DNA from: an uncultured Lachnospiraceae bacterium
GTDB taxonomy: Bacteria > Bacillota > Clostridia > Lachnospirales > Lachnospiraceae
Direction of reading: 5' to 3'
Length of the DNA: 7,190 nt
Assembly (NCBI GenBank): GCA_900557385.1
Contig: USSP01000094.1
Span: forward strand, 1 to 7,190
Shown here: positions 1-6,759 of the stretch, piece by piece
How the letters are laid out: every line of letters starts with the position of its first letter
Numbering within the stretch: the stretch's first letter is position 1
Program-made: the position numbers and the translations under genes
Notes under the pieces: generated by a model
The model's database searches: none
Seen by the model: only the letters and a program-made list of their open reading frames with translations
Told to the model about the DNA's origin: nothing

Positions 1-483
1 CAGGAATATGAACAGAAACTGAAAAAAGCCGGTGTGCAGATTCTGGAGAACCGGCATATTTTACTGCCGAAGTATGGAATTGCTGTTTATGGGCTTTGTG
101 TGAATCACGACATTTACTATAAACGGCTGACAGATGTTCCTATGGAAACTACTTATCTGCCGGGACTTCTGGGTAAACCTGAGGAAGGAATGTACCGTGT
201 GCTTCTGGCACATAATCCGGATTATTTCCCCTATTATGCAGCATGGGGAGCCGATCTGACATTGGCGGGGCATGTACACGGAGGCATTGTGAATTTTCCG
301 GGGCTGGGAGGGGTGATTGCCCCTTCCTTAAAACTTTTCCCCCAATATGATGCGGGGCTTTTTTCAAAAGGAAAGGCACAAATGGTGTTAAGCCGTGGAC
401 TGGGAACCCATACCTTACCGGTGCGGGTCTGGAATCCGGCGGAGCTGATCTGCCTGGAGCTGACACCGGAAAAAAAGAATTAA
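1..483 (+). CDS. YkuE-like metallophosphoesterase, 5' partial
   Basis: The open frame enters from the left edge, so the N-terminal part, including the first metal-binding motifs, is missing; 160 residues remain. Visible motifs are an AHNP element (fragment residues 70-73), a GAD-L-L-GHVHGG block (83-95) whose GHxH histidines are metal ligands in calcineurin-like phosphoesterases, and a late SRGLGTH segment (131-137). This order, with a GHVHGG followed by a G/P-rich stretch and a closing 'RVWNPAELI-LEL', is typical of the YkuE/YaeI subgroup. Family knowledge says these are membrane-associated metal-dependent phosphoesterases acting on lipid-linked or cell-envelope phosphoesters; the substrate here cannot be told. 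The gene ends 92 bases before scpA with no convincing terminator between, and a separate promoter precedes scpA. An internal ATG/GTG start near position 34 is not the real start, because the frame stays open and coding-like to base 1. Confidence 0.88.
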   Translation, partial: QEYEQKLKKAGVQILENRHILLPKYGIAVYGLCVNHDIYYKRLTDVPMETTYLPGLLGKPEEGMYRVLLAHNPDYFPYYAAWGADLTLAGHVHGGIVNFPGLGGVIAPSLKLFPQYDAGLFSKGKAQMVLSRGLGTHTLPVRVWNPAELICLELTPEKKN

Positions 484-512
484 AAAAGTAAAGTCAGTAG
501 AACGGGTGTTCC

Positions 513-541
513 TTGTGCTTTGAACTTATATTTGCTACAAT
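513..541 (+). promoter_or_regulatory. Predicted sigma-A extended -10 promoter for scpAB
   Basis: A -35-like TTGTGC (513-518) is followed after exactly 17 bases by TACAAT (536-541), which matches TATAAT at 5 of 6 positions. TG at 533-534 gives an extended -10 (TGCTACAAT), which compensates for a -35 with only the TTG part conserved. Transcription would start near 548, leaving a short leader of about 28 bases before scpA. This is a motif match only. Confidence 0.6.
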
Positions 542-563
542 ATCTTGTGGTTTAATAGTGAGT

Positions 564-570
564 AGGAGAA
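564..570 (+). promoter_or_regulatory. Ribosome binding site that fixes the scpA start
   Basis: AGGAGAA lies 5-7 bases before the ATG at 576. It decides between this ATG and an in-frame TTG at 513, which has no Shine-Dalgarno sequence and overlaps the predicted -35 element. The protein made from 576 begins with the canonical ScpA N-terminus. Confidence 0.8.
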
Positions 571-575
571 AACAC

Positions 576-1325
576 ATGGCAATTCCTGTAAAACTGGAAG
601 TATTTGAAGGTCCCTTAGACCTGTTACTTCATCTGATTGATAAAAATAAAATTGATATTTACGATATTCCCATCGCGGAAATTACCGAGCAGTATTTGGA
701 CTACATACGGAAAATGCAGACAGAAGACATGAATGTAATGAGTGAGTTTCTGGTGATGGCGGCAACCCTGCTGGATATCAAGTGTAAAATGCTTTTGCCC
801 AGAGAGGTCAATGAAGAAGGGGAAGAGGAAGATCCCAGAGCCGAGTTAGTGGAACGTCTGTTAGAGTATAAAATGTACAAATACATGGCATACGAGTTAA
901 AAGATCGACAGATGGATGCCGGCCAGGTTTTGTACCGGGCCAAAAATCTTCCCAAGGAAGTGGCATCATATCGTCCTCCGTTAAATTATGAGGAACTTTT
1001 AGGTGATTTGACTTTAAATAAATTACAGGATATTTTCCAGTCCATGTTAAAACGCCAGGAGGACAAGATTGATCCGGTTCGTTCCAATTTCGGTAAAATT
1101 GAAAAGGACGAGATTGATATGGATGCCAAAATGGTGTACATTGAGGATTATGTGCGGAGTCATCGTACTTTTAGTTTCCGTAGTCTGTTGGAAAAACAAC
1201 ATAGTAAAGTGGAAATTATTGTGACCTTTATGGTGATTCTGGAGATGATGAAACTGGGACGGATTGGAATTGTCCAGGAGCATCTTTTTGACGATATCCA
1301 GATTACCGTGAAAGATGTGGCGTAA
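576..1325 (+). CDS. scpA: Segregation and condensation protein A (ScpA kleisin)
   Basis: The 249-residue product is the kleisin subunit of the Smc-ScpAB condensin, which loads on the chromosome near the origin and helps compact and separate sister chromosomes. The N-terminus carries the ScpA hallmark FEGPLDLLLHLI (residues 10-21) followed by a 'DIYDIPIAEITEQYL' segment; in the family this N-terminal domain binds the Smc neck. An acidic, charged stretch (about residues 85-95) leads into the central part that binds the ScpB dimer. The C-terminal ~60 residues (SFRSLLE... to the end) form the winged-helix domain that caps the Smc head. Length is normal for the family and no motif is missing. scpB follows after 24 bases, so the pair is almost certainly co-transcribed from the promoter at 513-541. 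Confidence 0.95.
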   Translation: MAIPVKLEVFEGPLDLLLHLIDKNKIDIYDIPIAEITEQYLDYIRKMQTEDMNVMSEFLVMAATLLDIKCKMLLPREVNEEGEEEDPRAELVERLLEYKMYKYMAYELKDRQMDAGQVLYRAKNLPKEVASYRPPLNYEELLGDLTLNKLQDIFQSMLKRQEDKIDPVRSNFGKIEKDEIDMDAKMVYIEDYVRSHRTFSFRSLLEKQHSKVEIIVTFMVILEMMKLGRIGIVQEHLFDDIQITVKDVA

Positions 1326-1349
1326 CTGCACAAAAGGGGAGCGATACGA

Positions 1350-1919
1350 ATGGAGAGAGCAAAAGCGCAGGCTGTGATCGAGGCAATTCTGTTTGCTATG
1401 GGGGAATCGGTGGAAATTTCCAGGCTGGCAGATGTCATTGAAGAAGATAAGAAAACAACAAAACAGATTTTGAATGAGATGGCAGAGCAGTACCAGGCTG
1501 AAAACCGGGGGATTTCTCTTATCTGGCTGGAGGACAGTGTACAGCTATGCTCCAAGGGAGAGTTATACGAATATCTGATTAAGATTGCCAAAGCTCCACG
1601 CAAAGTCGTACTTACGGATTCCTTAATGGAAACGTTGTCGATTATTGCTTATAAACAGCCGATTACGAGACTGGAGATTGAGAAAATCCGTGGAGTAAGC
1701 TGTGATCACGCGGTAAACCGTCTGCTGGAATTTGAACTGATTACGGAGTTGGGGCGTAAAGATGCTCCGGGGCGTCCTTTATTGTTTGGAACCACGGAAC
1801 AGTTCTTACGCAGCTTCGGAGTGAAATCCCTGGAGGAACTGCCGGAGGTCAGTAACGTACAGATTGAAGAATTTAAGCAGCAGGCAGAAGAAGAAATTGA
1901 TATGACATTAGAGATTTAA
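1350..1919 (+). CDS. scpB: Segregation and condensation protein B (ScpB)
   Basis: The 189-residue product is the ScpB partner that dimerises and binds the central part of ScpA in the Smc-ScpAB complex. Two winged-helix domains are expected, at roughly residues 1-80 and 85-160. The second contains the diagnostic AYKQPITR-EIE-IRGV block (100-116) and GRPLLFGTT (141-149), both highly conserved in ScpB. The C-terminal tail (about 165-189) is acidic and probably flexible, as is usual. An AGGGGAG ribosome binding site (1335-1341) lies 8 bases before the ATG. The stop codon is followed by TCG and then directly by the ATG of the next gene in the same frame, so the downstream GTPase gene is very likely translated by termination-reinitiation from scpB. 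Confidence 0.95.
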   Translation: MERAKAQAVIEAILFAMGESVEISRLADVIEEDKKTTKQILNEMAEQYQAENRGISLIWLEDSVQLCSKGELYEYLIKIAKAPRKVVLTDSLMETLSIIAYKQPITRLEIEKIRGVSCDHAVNRLLEFELITELGRKDAPGRPLLFGTTEQFLRSFGVKSLEELPEVSNVQIEEFKQQAEEEIDMTLEI

Positions 1920-1922
1920 TCG

Positions 1923-4598
1923 ATGAACAGACAGTGTGTACTTGGAATCGTTGCCCACGTGGATGCAGGGAAAACTACCTTGACAGAGGGCATGTTATAT
2001 GAGAGCGGAACCATCCGACATGCGGGAAGAGTTGATCATGGAGATGCGTTCCTGGATACTGATGCCATGGAAAAAGACAGGGGGATTACCATCTTTTCCA
2101 AGCAGGCAAGAATGCAGTACAAGGATTTGGATATTACCATTCTGGATACACCGGGGCATGTGGATTTCGGCGCAGAGATGGAACGAACCCTACAGGTGTT
2201 GGATTATTGTATTCTGGTCATCAGCGGTGCAGATGGAGTACAGGCACATACCGAAACTCTGTGGAAGCTGTTAAGGCGTTATGCGATTCCCACCTTTCTA
2301 TTTATCAATAAAATGGATCAGCCGGGAACAGACCGGGAGGCATTGCTGACTTCTTTGCAGAAAAAGCTGGACAGCCGTTGCGTGGATTTCACCGGAATTT
2401 CCATAAAGAAAGAAGAAATAGTAGCAGCAAACCCAACGGATCTGCAGATCTTTGAGGAGGCAGCTGCTACTTGTAATGAAGAAGTTTTAAATAGTTATCT
2501 GGAAGAAGGAGTTATCACAGCCACACAAATCCGAAATCTCATTGCAGATCGGGAAATGTTTCCCTGCTTTTTCGGTTCTGCGCTGAAGATGGAAGGGGTA
2601 ACGGAATTGCTGGATGGCCTGAACGATTTGGTGTTACAACCGGAGTACGGGCAGGAATTTGCCGCCAGAGTTTACAAAATTTCCCGGGATGAACAGAAGA
2701 ACCGGCTTACCTGGATGAAAATTACCGGCGGAAGCTTAAAGGTTCGCAGCGTGTTAGGGGAAAATCAGGAAAAAGTCACGCAGATTCGTCTTTATTCCGG
2801 GGAAAAATATACCACGGCAGAGGAAGTCGGTGCAGGAACGATTTGTGGGGTATTGGGACTGGATCATACGAAAAGCGGGCAGAGCCTAGGGGCAGAACAA
2901 GAGGGAATGGAACCGGTTTTAGAGCCGGTCATTACCTATCGGCTGGAACTTCCACCGGATGTGGATGCCTCCCAGATGCTGCCTAAATTAAAGGAACTTG
3001 AAGAGGAAGAACCCGAACTCCATATTCTCTGGGATGAGCAGCTAAAAGAAATTCAGGCACAGCTTATGGGAGAGGTACAGATTGAAATATTAAAGCGTCA
3101 GATCTGGGAACGTTACAAGGTGGAAGTTACCTTTGGAACAGGAAGGATTGTGTACCGTGAAACCATCGGTAATACGGTGGAGGGTGTAGGACATTTTGAA
3201 CCGCTCCGGCATTATGCAGAGGTGCACTTGCTATTAGAACCGGGGGAACTGGGAAGCGGATTACAGTTTTTCTCTGATTGCAGTGAAGATGTACTGGATA
3301 AAAACTGGCAGCGGCTCATTCGTACCCATTTAGAGGAACGAACCCACCGGGGTGTACTGTTAGGTGCTCCCATCACCGATATGCGGATAACACTTTTAAC
3401 CGGACGGGCACACCCGAAACATACGGAAGGTGGTGATTTCCGTCAGGCGACCTATCGAGCTGTCCGTCAGGGATTGATGCAGGCAGAGAATCTTCTTCTG
3501 GAACCTTACTACAGTTATCGACTGCAGATTCCGGAAGCGGTTATCGGACGGGCAATGAGTGACCTGGAGCGGAAGAGCGCTTCCTGTCGGATTGAACACA
3601 CAGCGGACGGACAGGCGTGGCTAAGCGGTTCCGGTCCGGTTTCTACTTTAAATGGTTATCAGACGGAAGTGGTTTCCTATACAAAAGGATTGGGAAAATT
3701 CACCTGCGAAGTGGCAGGCTATGCTCCCTGTCATAATACCCAGGAGATTCTGGAGCTGTCCACTTATGATCCGGAGGCAGATGTGCGAAACCCTTCCTCC
3801 TCTGTTTTTTGTGCCCATGGAGCAGGCTTTATTGTTCCCTGGAATGAGGTTCCTGATTATATGCATCTGGAAGCCGTGTACCAGAACCCGGAGGCAGGAA
3901 TCCGCAAGGAAGAAAAAGAGCCGGTGGTATACAGTCGCAGTGCCCACGCCGTGGAAAAATGGATTGGCACAGAGGAAGTGGATGAAATTCTCAACCGTAC
4001 CCTTTACGCCAACCGGAAGAAAGAGTTCATTCCTCATAAGGGAATCCGCAGCCGGAGAGTCATCACGGCACCGGAACCCCGAGAGGTGGAATACCGGCCG
4101 AGTACTGACAAGCGGGAAGAATATCTGCTGGTGGATGGCTATAATGTGATTCATGCCTGGAAGGATCTACGGGAATTATCGCAACGCAACATGGATAGTG
4201 CCCGGGATAAGCTGATGGATATTTTATGCAACTACCAGGGGATGAAAAAATGTGAAGTAATCGTAGTGTTTGATGCTTATAAAGTAACCGGGCATGCCAC
4301 CGATTACTTTGATTATCATAATATTCATGTGGTATATACCAAGGAAGCAGAGACGGCAGATCAATTTATTGAAAAATTCGCCCATTCCAACAAGGGAAAA
4401 TATAAAATCCGCGTGGTAACCTCCGATGGTCTGGAACAGATTATTATCCGGGGACAGGGCTGCCTGCTGGTTTCCTCCAGGGAATTTGAGGAGGAAGTAA
4501 AGGAGGCAGAGCAGAATCTCCGGGAAGATTATCTGGAAAAGCAGAAAGGAAATGATTGCTTTCATCACGTTAATGTGCTAAAATACACTGGATTGTAG
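1923..4598 (+). CDS. TetM/EF-G-like translation GTPase fused to a YacP/Rae1-type NYN ribonuclease domain
   Basis: This 891-residue protein combines a ribosome-protection-type GTPase with a predicted endoribonuclease. The G domain has all five motifs: AHVDAGKT (11-18), RGITI (53-57), DTPGH (75-79), NKMD (129-132) and GSA (218-220). EF-G-like domains II to V follow (roughly 245-330, 335-405, 408-530, 532-620), with LLEPYYSY (525-532) aligning by eye with TetM LLEPYLSF. The loop at the tip of domain IV reads RAHPKHTEGGDFR (495-507), unlike TetM's YSPVST. After a CAHGAGF-VPW segment (630-640) and a basic linker (about 660-730) comes an NYN domain (733-870) with LLVDGYNVIHAW (735-746), VVFDAY (781-786), EAETADQFIE (808-817) and VTSDG (832-836). 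Acidic residues D738, D784, E810, D813 and D835 are the likely metal-binding centre. Plain TetM is about 640 residues. There is no clear Shine-Dalgarno sequence. The function is inferred: A-site binding plus mRNA cleavage. It should not be called a resistance gene. Confidence 0.9.
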   Translation: MNRQCVLGIVAHVDAGKTTLTEGMLYESGTIRHAGRVDHGDAFLDTDAMEKDRGITIFSKQARMQYKDLDITILDTPGHVDFGAEMERTLQVLDYCILVISGADGVQAHTETLWKLLRRYAIPTFLFINKMDQPGTDREALLTSLQKKLDSRCVDFTGISIKKEEIVAANPTDLQIFEEAAATCNEEVLNSYLEEGVITATQIRNLIADREMFPCFFGSALKMEGVTELLDGLNDLVLQPEYGQEFAARVYKISRDEQKNRLTWMKITGGSLKVRSVLGENQEKVTQIRLYSGEKYTTAEEVGAGTICGVLGLDHTKSGQSLGAEQEGMEPVLEPVITYRLELPPDVDASQMLPKLKELEEEEPELHILWDEQLKEIQAQLMGEVQIEILKRQIWERYKVEVTFGTGRIVYRETIGNTVEGVGHFEPLRHYAEVHLLLEPGELGSGLQFFSDCSEDVLDKNWQRLIRTHLEERTHRGVLLGAPITDMRITLLTGRAHPKHTEGGDFRQATYRAVRQGLMQAENLLLEPYYSYRLQIPEAVIGRAMSDLERKSASCRIEHTADGQAWLSGSGPVSTLNGYQTEVVSYTKGLGKFTCEVAGYAPCHNTQEILELSTYDPEADVRNPSSSVFCAHGAGFIVPWNEVPDYMHLEAVYQNPEAGIRKEEKEPVVYSRSAHAVEKWIGTEEVDEILNRTLYANRKKEFIPHKGIRSRRVITAPEPREVEYRPSTDKREEYLLVDGYNVIHAWKDLRELSQRNMDSARDKLMDILCNYQGMKKCEVIVVFDAYKVTGHATDYFDYHNIHVVYTKEAETADQFIEKFAHSNKGKYKIRVVTSDGLEQIIIRGQGCLLVSSREFEEEVKEAEQNLREDYLEKQKGNDCFHHVNVLKYTGL
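4556..4584 (+). promoter_or_regulatory. Predicted sigma-A extended -10 promoter for the ABC importer operon
   Basis: TTGCTT (4556-4561) and TAAAAT (4579-4584) are separated by exactly 17 bases, with TG at 4576-4577 giving an extended -10 (TGCTAAAAT). The promoter sits inside the last codons of the GTPase-NYN gene, so the importer genes can be transcribed independently of scpAB. The start would be near 4591, giving a leader of about 95 bases. It has the same plan as the promoter upstream of scpA: half-conserved -35, 17-base spacer, TGCTA-AAT. Confidence 0.55.
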
Positions 4599-4621
4599 AA
4601 GTGTAATAAGCAATCAAAGTA

Positions 4622-4680
4622 GGAAAATCCTCTGCTCCTGCAAAGGCAGTCGCATTTTCCTTCGGAAAACGAGGAGGATT
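4622..4680 (+). promoter_or_regulatory. Structured 5' leader with alternative helices and an anti-Shine-Dalgarno segment
   Basis: Four short helices can be read directly. A: GGAAAAT (4622-4628) with ATTTTCC (4654-4660). B: TTTTCC (4655-4660) with GGAAAA (4664-4669), loop TTC. C: AATCCTCT (4626-4633) with GGAGGATT (4673-4680), 8 pairs including one G-U, which covers most of the ribosome binding site GAGGAGG (4671-4677). D: a small hairpin inside A, CCT-GCAA-AGG (4637-4646) with a GNRA loop, extendable by CTG/CAG (4632-4634/4647-4649). Helix A excludes both B and C, while B and C can coexist. The RNA could therefore switch between a state with the ribosome site open and one with it hidden. No T-tract follows any helix, so this is not an intrinsic terminator. 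It resembles no riboswitch class I recognise, and the leader is too short for a T-box. Confidence 0.4.
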
Positions 4681-4686
4681 ATTATT

Positions 4687-5799
4687 ATGAAGAAAAAGAT
4701 GTTGGCTGTTCTGATGGCAGCATGTGTGATGACAAGCATGACCGGCTGTGGAAACAGCAGTAATGCCGGTACAGAGACAACAGGCACTACCGAAGCCGGA
4801 AACGAGGAGACCACTTCCCAGGAAGAGACCACAGTAGATGACACTGCCGCTGCAGATGGCGCTGTTTACAAAATCGGTATCTGCAACTATGTGGATGATG
4901 CATCCTTAAACCAGATCGTAGAGAATATCCAGTCCCGTCTGGAAGAACTGGGTACGGAAAACGGTGTAACCTTTGAGGTTTCCTATGATAACTGTAATGC
5001 AGATGCAGCTGTTATGAATCAGATTATTGAGAACTTCATTGCAGATGATGTAGATCTGATGATTGGTGTGGCAACTCCTGTTGCTATGCAGATGCAGGCA
5101 GCTACCGAGGATAATCAGATCCCCGTTATTTTCTCTGCTGTATCCGATCCGGAAGGGGCAGGACTTGTAGCAAGCATGGATGCACCCGGTGCAAATATTA
5201 CCGGAACTTCCGATTATCTGGATACGGATGCTATTCTTAATCTGATTTTCACTGCTGATCCGGAAGCAAAAACCATTGGTCTGTTATATGATCAGGGACA
5301 GGATTCCTCTGCAAGACCTATCCAGATGGCAAAAGATTATCTGGATAAAAAGGGTGTTTCTTATGTGGAGCGTACCGGAACCAATAATTCCGAAGTAATG
5401 TTAGCCGCAGAAGCATTGGTAGCAGATGGCGTAGATGCAGTATTTACCCCTACCGATAATACTATTATGACCGCTGAGCTTTCCATTTATGAGACATTGG
5501 CACAGGCTGGAATTCCGCATTATACCGGAGCAGATTCCTTTGCATTAAACGGAGCCTTCTTAGGCTATGGTGTTGATTACGCAAATCTTGGTGTAGAAAC
5601 TGCCAATATGGTGAAACAGGTTCTGGTAGATGGAGCAGATCCTGCATCTTTAGCTGTTATGACCTTTGACAATGGCGCAGCTACGATCAATACCGAAACC
5701 TGTGCAGAGATTGGATGGGATTTTGAAACCATCAAGGAGGCGTTTGCCCCGTTCTGTACCAAAGTAAATGAAATTACTACCGCAGAAAGCTTTGAATAA
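4687..5799 (+). CDS. ABC importer substrate-binding lipoprotein (COG2984/TrpX type)
   Basis: The 370-residue product is an extracytoplasmic binding protein tethered to the membrane by lipid. The start MKKKMLAVLMAACVMTSMTGC is a type II signal peptide whose lipobox MTGC makes Cys21 the lipidated residue. A T/E/G/D-rich low-complexity tether (22-58) leads to the binding domain. Family-typical blocks are IGVATPVAMQM (126-136), PVIFSAVSDPEGAGLV (146-161), PGANITGTSDYLD (167-179), FTPTDNTI (253-260) and GYGVDYANLG (293-302). The permease of the matching family follows after 24 bases. Relatives in streptococci (TrpX) import tryptophan, and other members bind tyrosine or unrelated ligands, so an aromatic amino acid is only a reasonable guess. 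A strong GAGGAGG ribosome site lies 9 bases before the ATG and can be masked by the leader. Four extra cysteines (66, 103, 339, 357) in the exported domain are somewhat unusual. Confidence 0.9.
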   Translation: MKKKMLAVLMAACVMTSMTGCGNSSNAGTETTGTTEAGNEETTSQEETTVDDTAAADGAVYKIGICNYVDDASLNQIVENIQSRLEELGTENGVTFEVSYDNCNADAAVMNQIIENFIADDVDLMIGVATPVAMQMQAATEDNQIPVIFSAVSDPEGAGLVASMDAPGANITGTSDYLDTDAILNLIFTADPEAKTIGLLYDQGQDSSARPIQMAKDYLDKKGVSYVERTGTNNSEVMLAAEALVADGVDAVFTPTDNTIMTAELSIYETLAQAGIPHYTGADSFALNGAFLGYGVDYANLGVETANMVKQVLVDGADPASLAVMTFDNGAATINTETCAEIGWDFETIKEAFAPFCTKVNEITTAESFE

Positions 5800-5810
5800 G
5801 CTTCTGTAAG

Positions 5811-5816
5811 AAGGAG
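5811..5816 (+). promoter_or_regulatory. Ribosome binding site of the permease gene
   Basis: AAGGAG lies 7 bases before the ATG at 5824, in the 24-base gap after the binding-protein gene. It supports this start and independent initiation of the permease. Confidence 0.7.
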
Positions 5817-5823
5817 AGAAACC

Positions 5824-6759
5824 ATGTCTTTCACCGCTGTATTAAATTTGGGGCAGACGGCGTTGGAACTGGGACTGATTTATTCCCTGACTGTTCTGGC
5901 ACTGTTTTTGAGCTATTCCATGCTGAATGTCTGTGACCTTTCCACTGATGGCTGTTTTACACTGGGAGCTGCCGTGGGAGCTGTTGTGGCAATCGCCGGT
6001 CATCCCTTTCTGGCAATTTTTGCAGCCATGCTTGCCGGAGTCTGTTCCGGTTTTGTGACCGCTTTTTTGCAGACACGAATGGGCGTGGACAGCTTGTTAG
6101 CCGGTATTATTGTGAATACAGGTCTGTATTCCATCAATATTGCGGTGATGGGTGGTTCCTCTCTATTAAATATGAATAAAACAGATACGGTATTTACCAG
6201 AATGAAGGCACTTCTGGCGAATACACCGTTCCACGACAAACAGACATTAATCGTTGTGTTGATTGCAGTAGCCCTTGTGGTTTTATTTCTGACATTGTTT
6301 TTAAGAACCCGGTTGGGACTGGCGATTCGTGCCACCGGAAACAACCCGGATATGGTACGTTCTTCTTCCATTAATCCGATTTTTACAACTACCGTAGGAC
6401 TTTGCGTGGCAAATGCTTTTACCGGACTGTCCGGCTGTCTGTTAGGGCAGGCGCAGAAATCGGTAAGCATTGATATTGGAAGCGGAGTGGTGACCATCGC
6501 GTTGGCTTCTCTCCTGATTGGTGGAACCTTTATGGGGAAAGGCGGTATTTGTTCCAGAGCCATCGGTGTTGTCTTGGGTTCTGTCATTTTCCGCTTGATT
6601 TATGCAATTGCCCTGCGTCTGAATATGCCTGCCTTTATGCTGAAGCTGGTATCCTCTGTTATTGTCATTCTGGCAATTTCGGGTCCCTATTTAAAGAAAC
6701 AGTGGCCGACTGTAAAGCGTTGGCTTTCACACCGGAAAGGGGGTGGCGCCCATGCTTAA
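5824..6759 (+). CDS. ABC importer permease (COG4120/TrpY type, BPD_transp_2)
   Basis: The 311-residue integral membrane protein forms the channel of the importer encoded with its neighbours. About eight or nine hydrophobic segments can be seen, near residues 12-34, 43-60, 62-82, 90-110, 141-162, 187-208, 221-238, 244-265 and 272-290. The charged stretch RTRLGLAIRATGNNPDMVRS (161-180) corresponds to the cytoplasmic coupling loop with which this branched-chain-amino-acid/ribose-type permease family contacts its ATPase. The motif NVCDLSTDGCFTLGAA (35-50) near the N-terminus is also characteristic of the COG4120 group. The C-terminus is basic (KKQWPTVKRWLSHRK), as expected for a cytoplasmic end. 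The last 8 bases overlap the start of the ATPase gene. Length is normal and there is no sign of damage. Confidence 0.9.
   Translation: MSFTAVLNLGQTALELGLIYSLTVLALFLSYSMLNVCDLSTDGCFTLGAAVGAVVAIAGHPFLAIFAAMLAGVCSGFVTAFLQTRMGVDSLLAGIIVNTGLYSINIAVMGGSSLLNMNKTDTVFTRMKALLANTPFHDKQTLIVVLIAVALVVLFLTLFLRTRLGLAIRATGNNPDMVRSSSINPIFTTTVGLCVANAFTGLSGCLLGQAQKSVSIDIGSGVVTIALASLLIGGTFMGKGGICSRAIGVVLGSVIFRLIYAIALRLNMPAFMLKLVSSVIVILAISGPYLKKQWPTVKRWLSHRKGGGAHA
6737..6745 (+). promoter_or_regulatory. Ribosome binding site of the ATPase gene
   Basis: AAGGGGGTG differs from the perfect AAGGAGGTG by one base and can still pair there by G-U. It lies 6 bases before the ATG at 6752, inside the 3' end of the permease gene, and supports a start that overlaps the permease by 8 bases. 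Confidence 0.65.

Noticed and set aside
500..511. GAAC-GGGT-GTTC hairpin after the phosphoesterase gene as a terminator
   Set aside because: Only four pairs, no T-run, and it abuts the -35 element of the scpA promoter.
513..575. Upstream in-frame TTG start that would lengthen ScpA by 21 residues
   Set aside because: It has no ribosome site, overlaps the predicted -35 element and adds residues foreign to ScpA; the ATG at 576 has AGGAGAA in front and gives the canonical N-terminus.
1923..3900. Acquired tetracycline-resistance gene on a mobile element
   Set aside because: No transposase, integrase, repeats or composition jump around it; it is joined to scpAB and carries a NYN domain and a different domain IV tip.
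3652..4149. 165-codon + strand frame and a 168-codon minus strand frame inside the GTPase-NYN gene
   Set aside because: Both lie in other frames of a gene with intact motifs throughout; their translations are Arg/Trp/Cys/His-rich and family-less.
4622..4669. Intrinsic terminator after the GTPase-NYN gene
   Set aside because: The hairpins exist, but no T-run follows them on either strand, and the next bases are the ribosome site of the following gene.
4591..4686. T-box leader for a tryptophan importer
   Set aside because: The leader is only about 95 bases, and I find neither a T-box sequence nor a specifier stem with a terminator.
6000..6587. 195-codon open frame on the minus strand inside the permease gene
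   Set aside because: It is antisense to a clear membrane protein, has no recognisable domain and no supporting ribosome site; a mirror of codon bias in the real gene.
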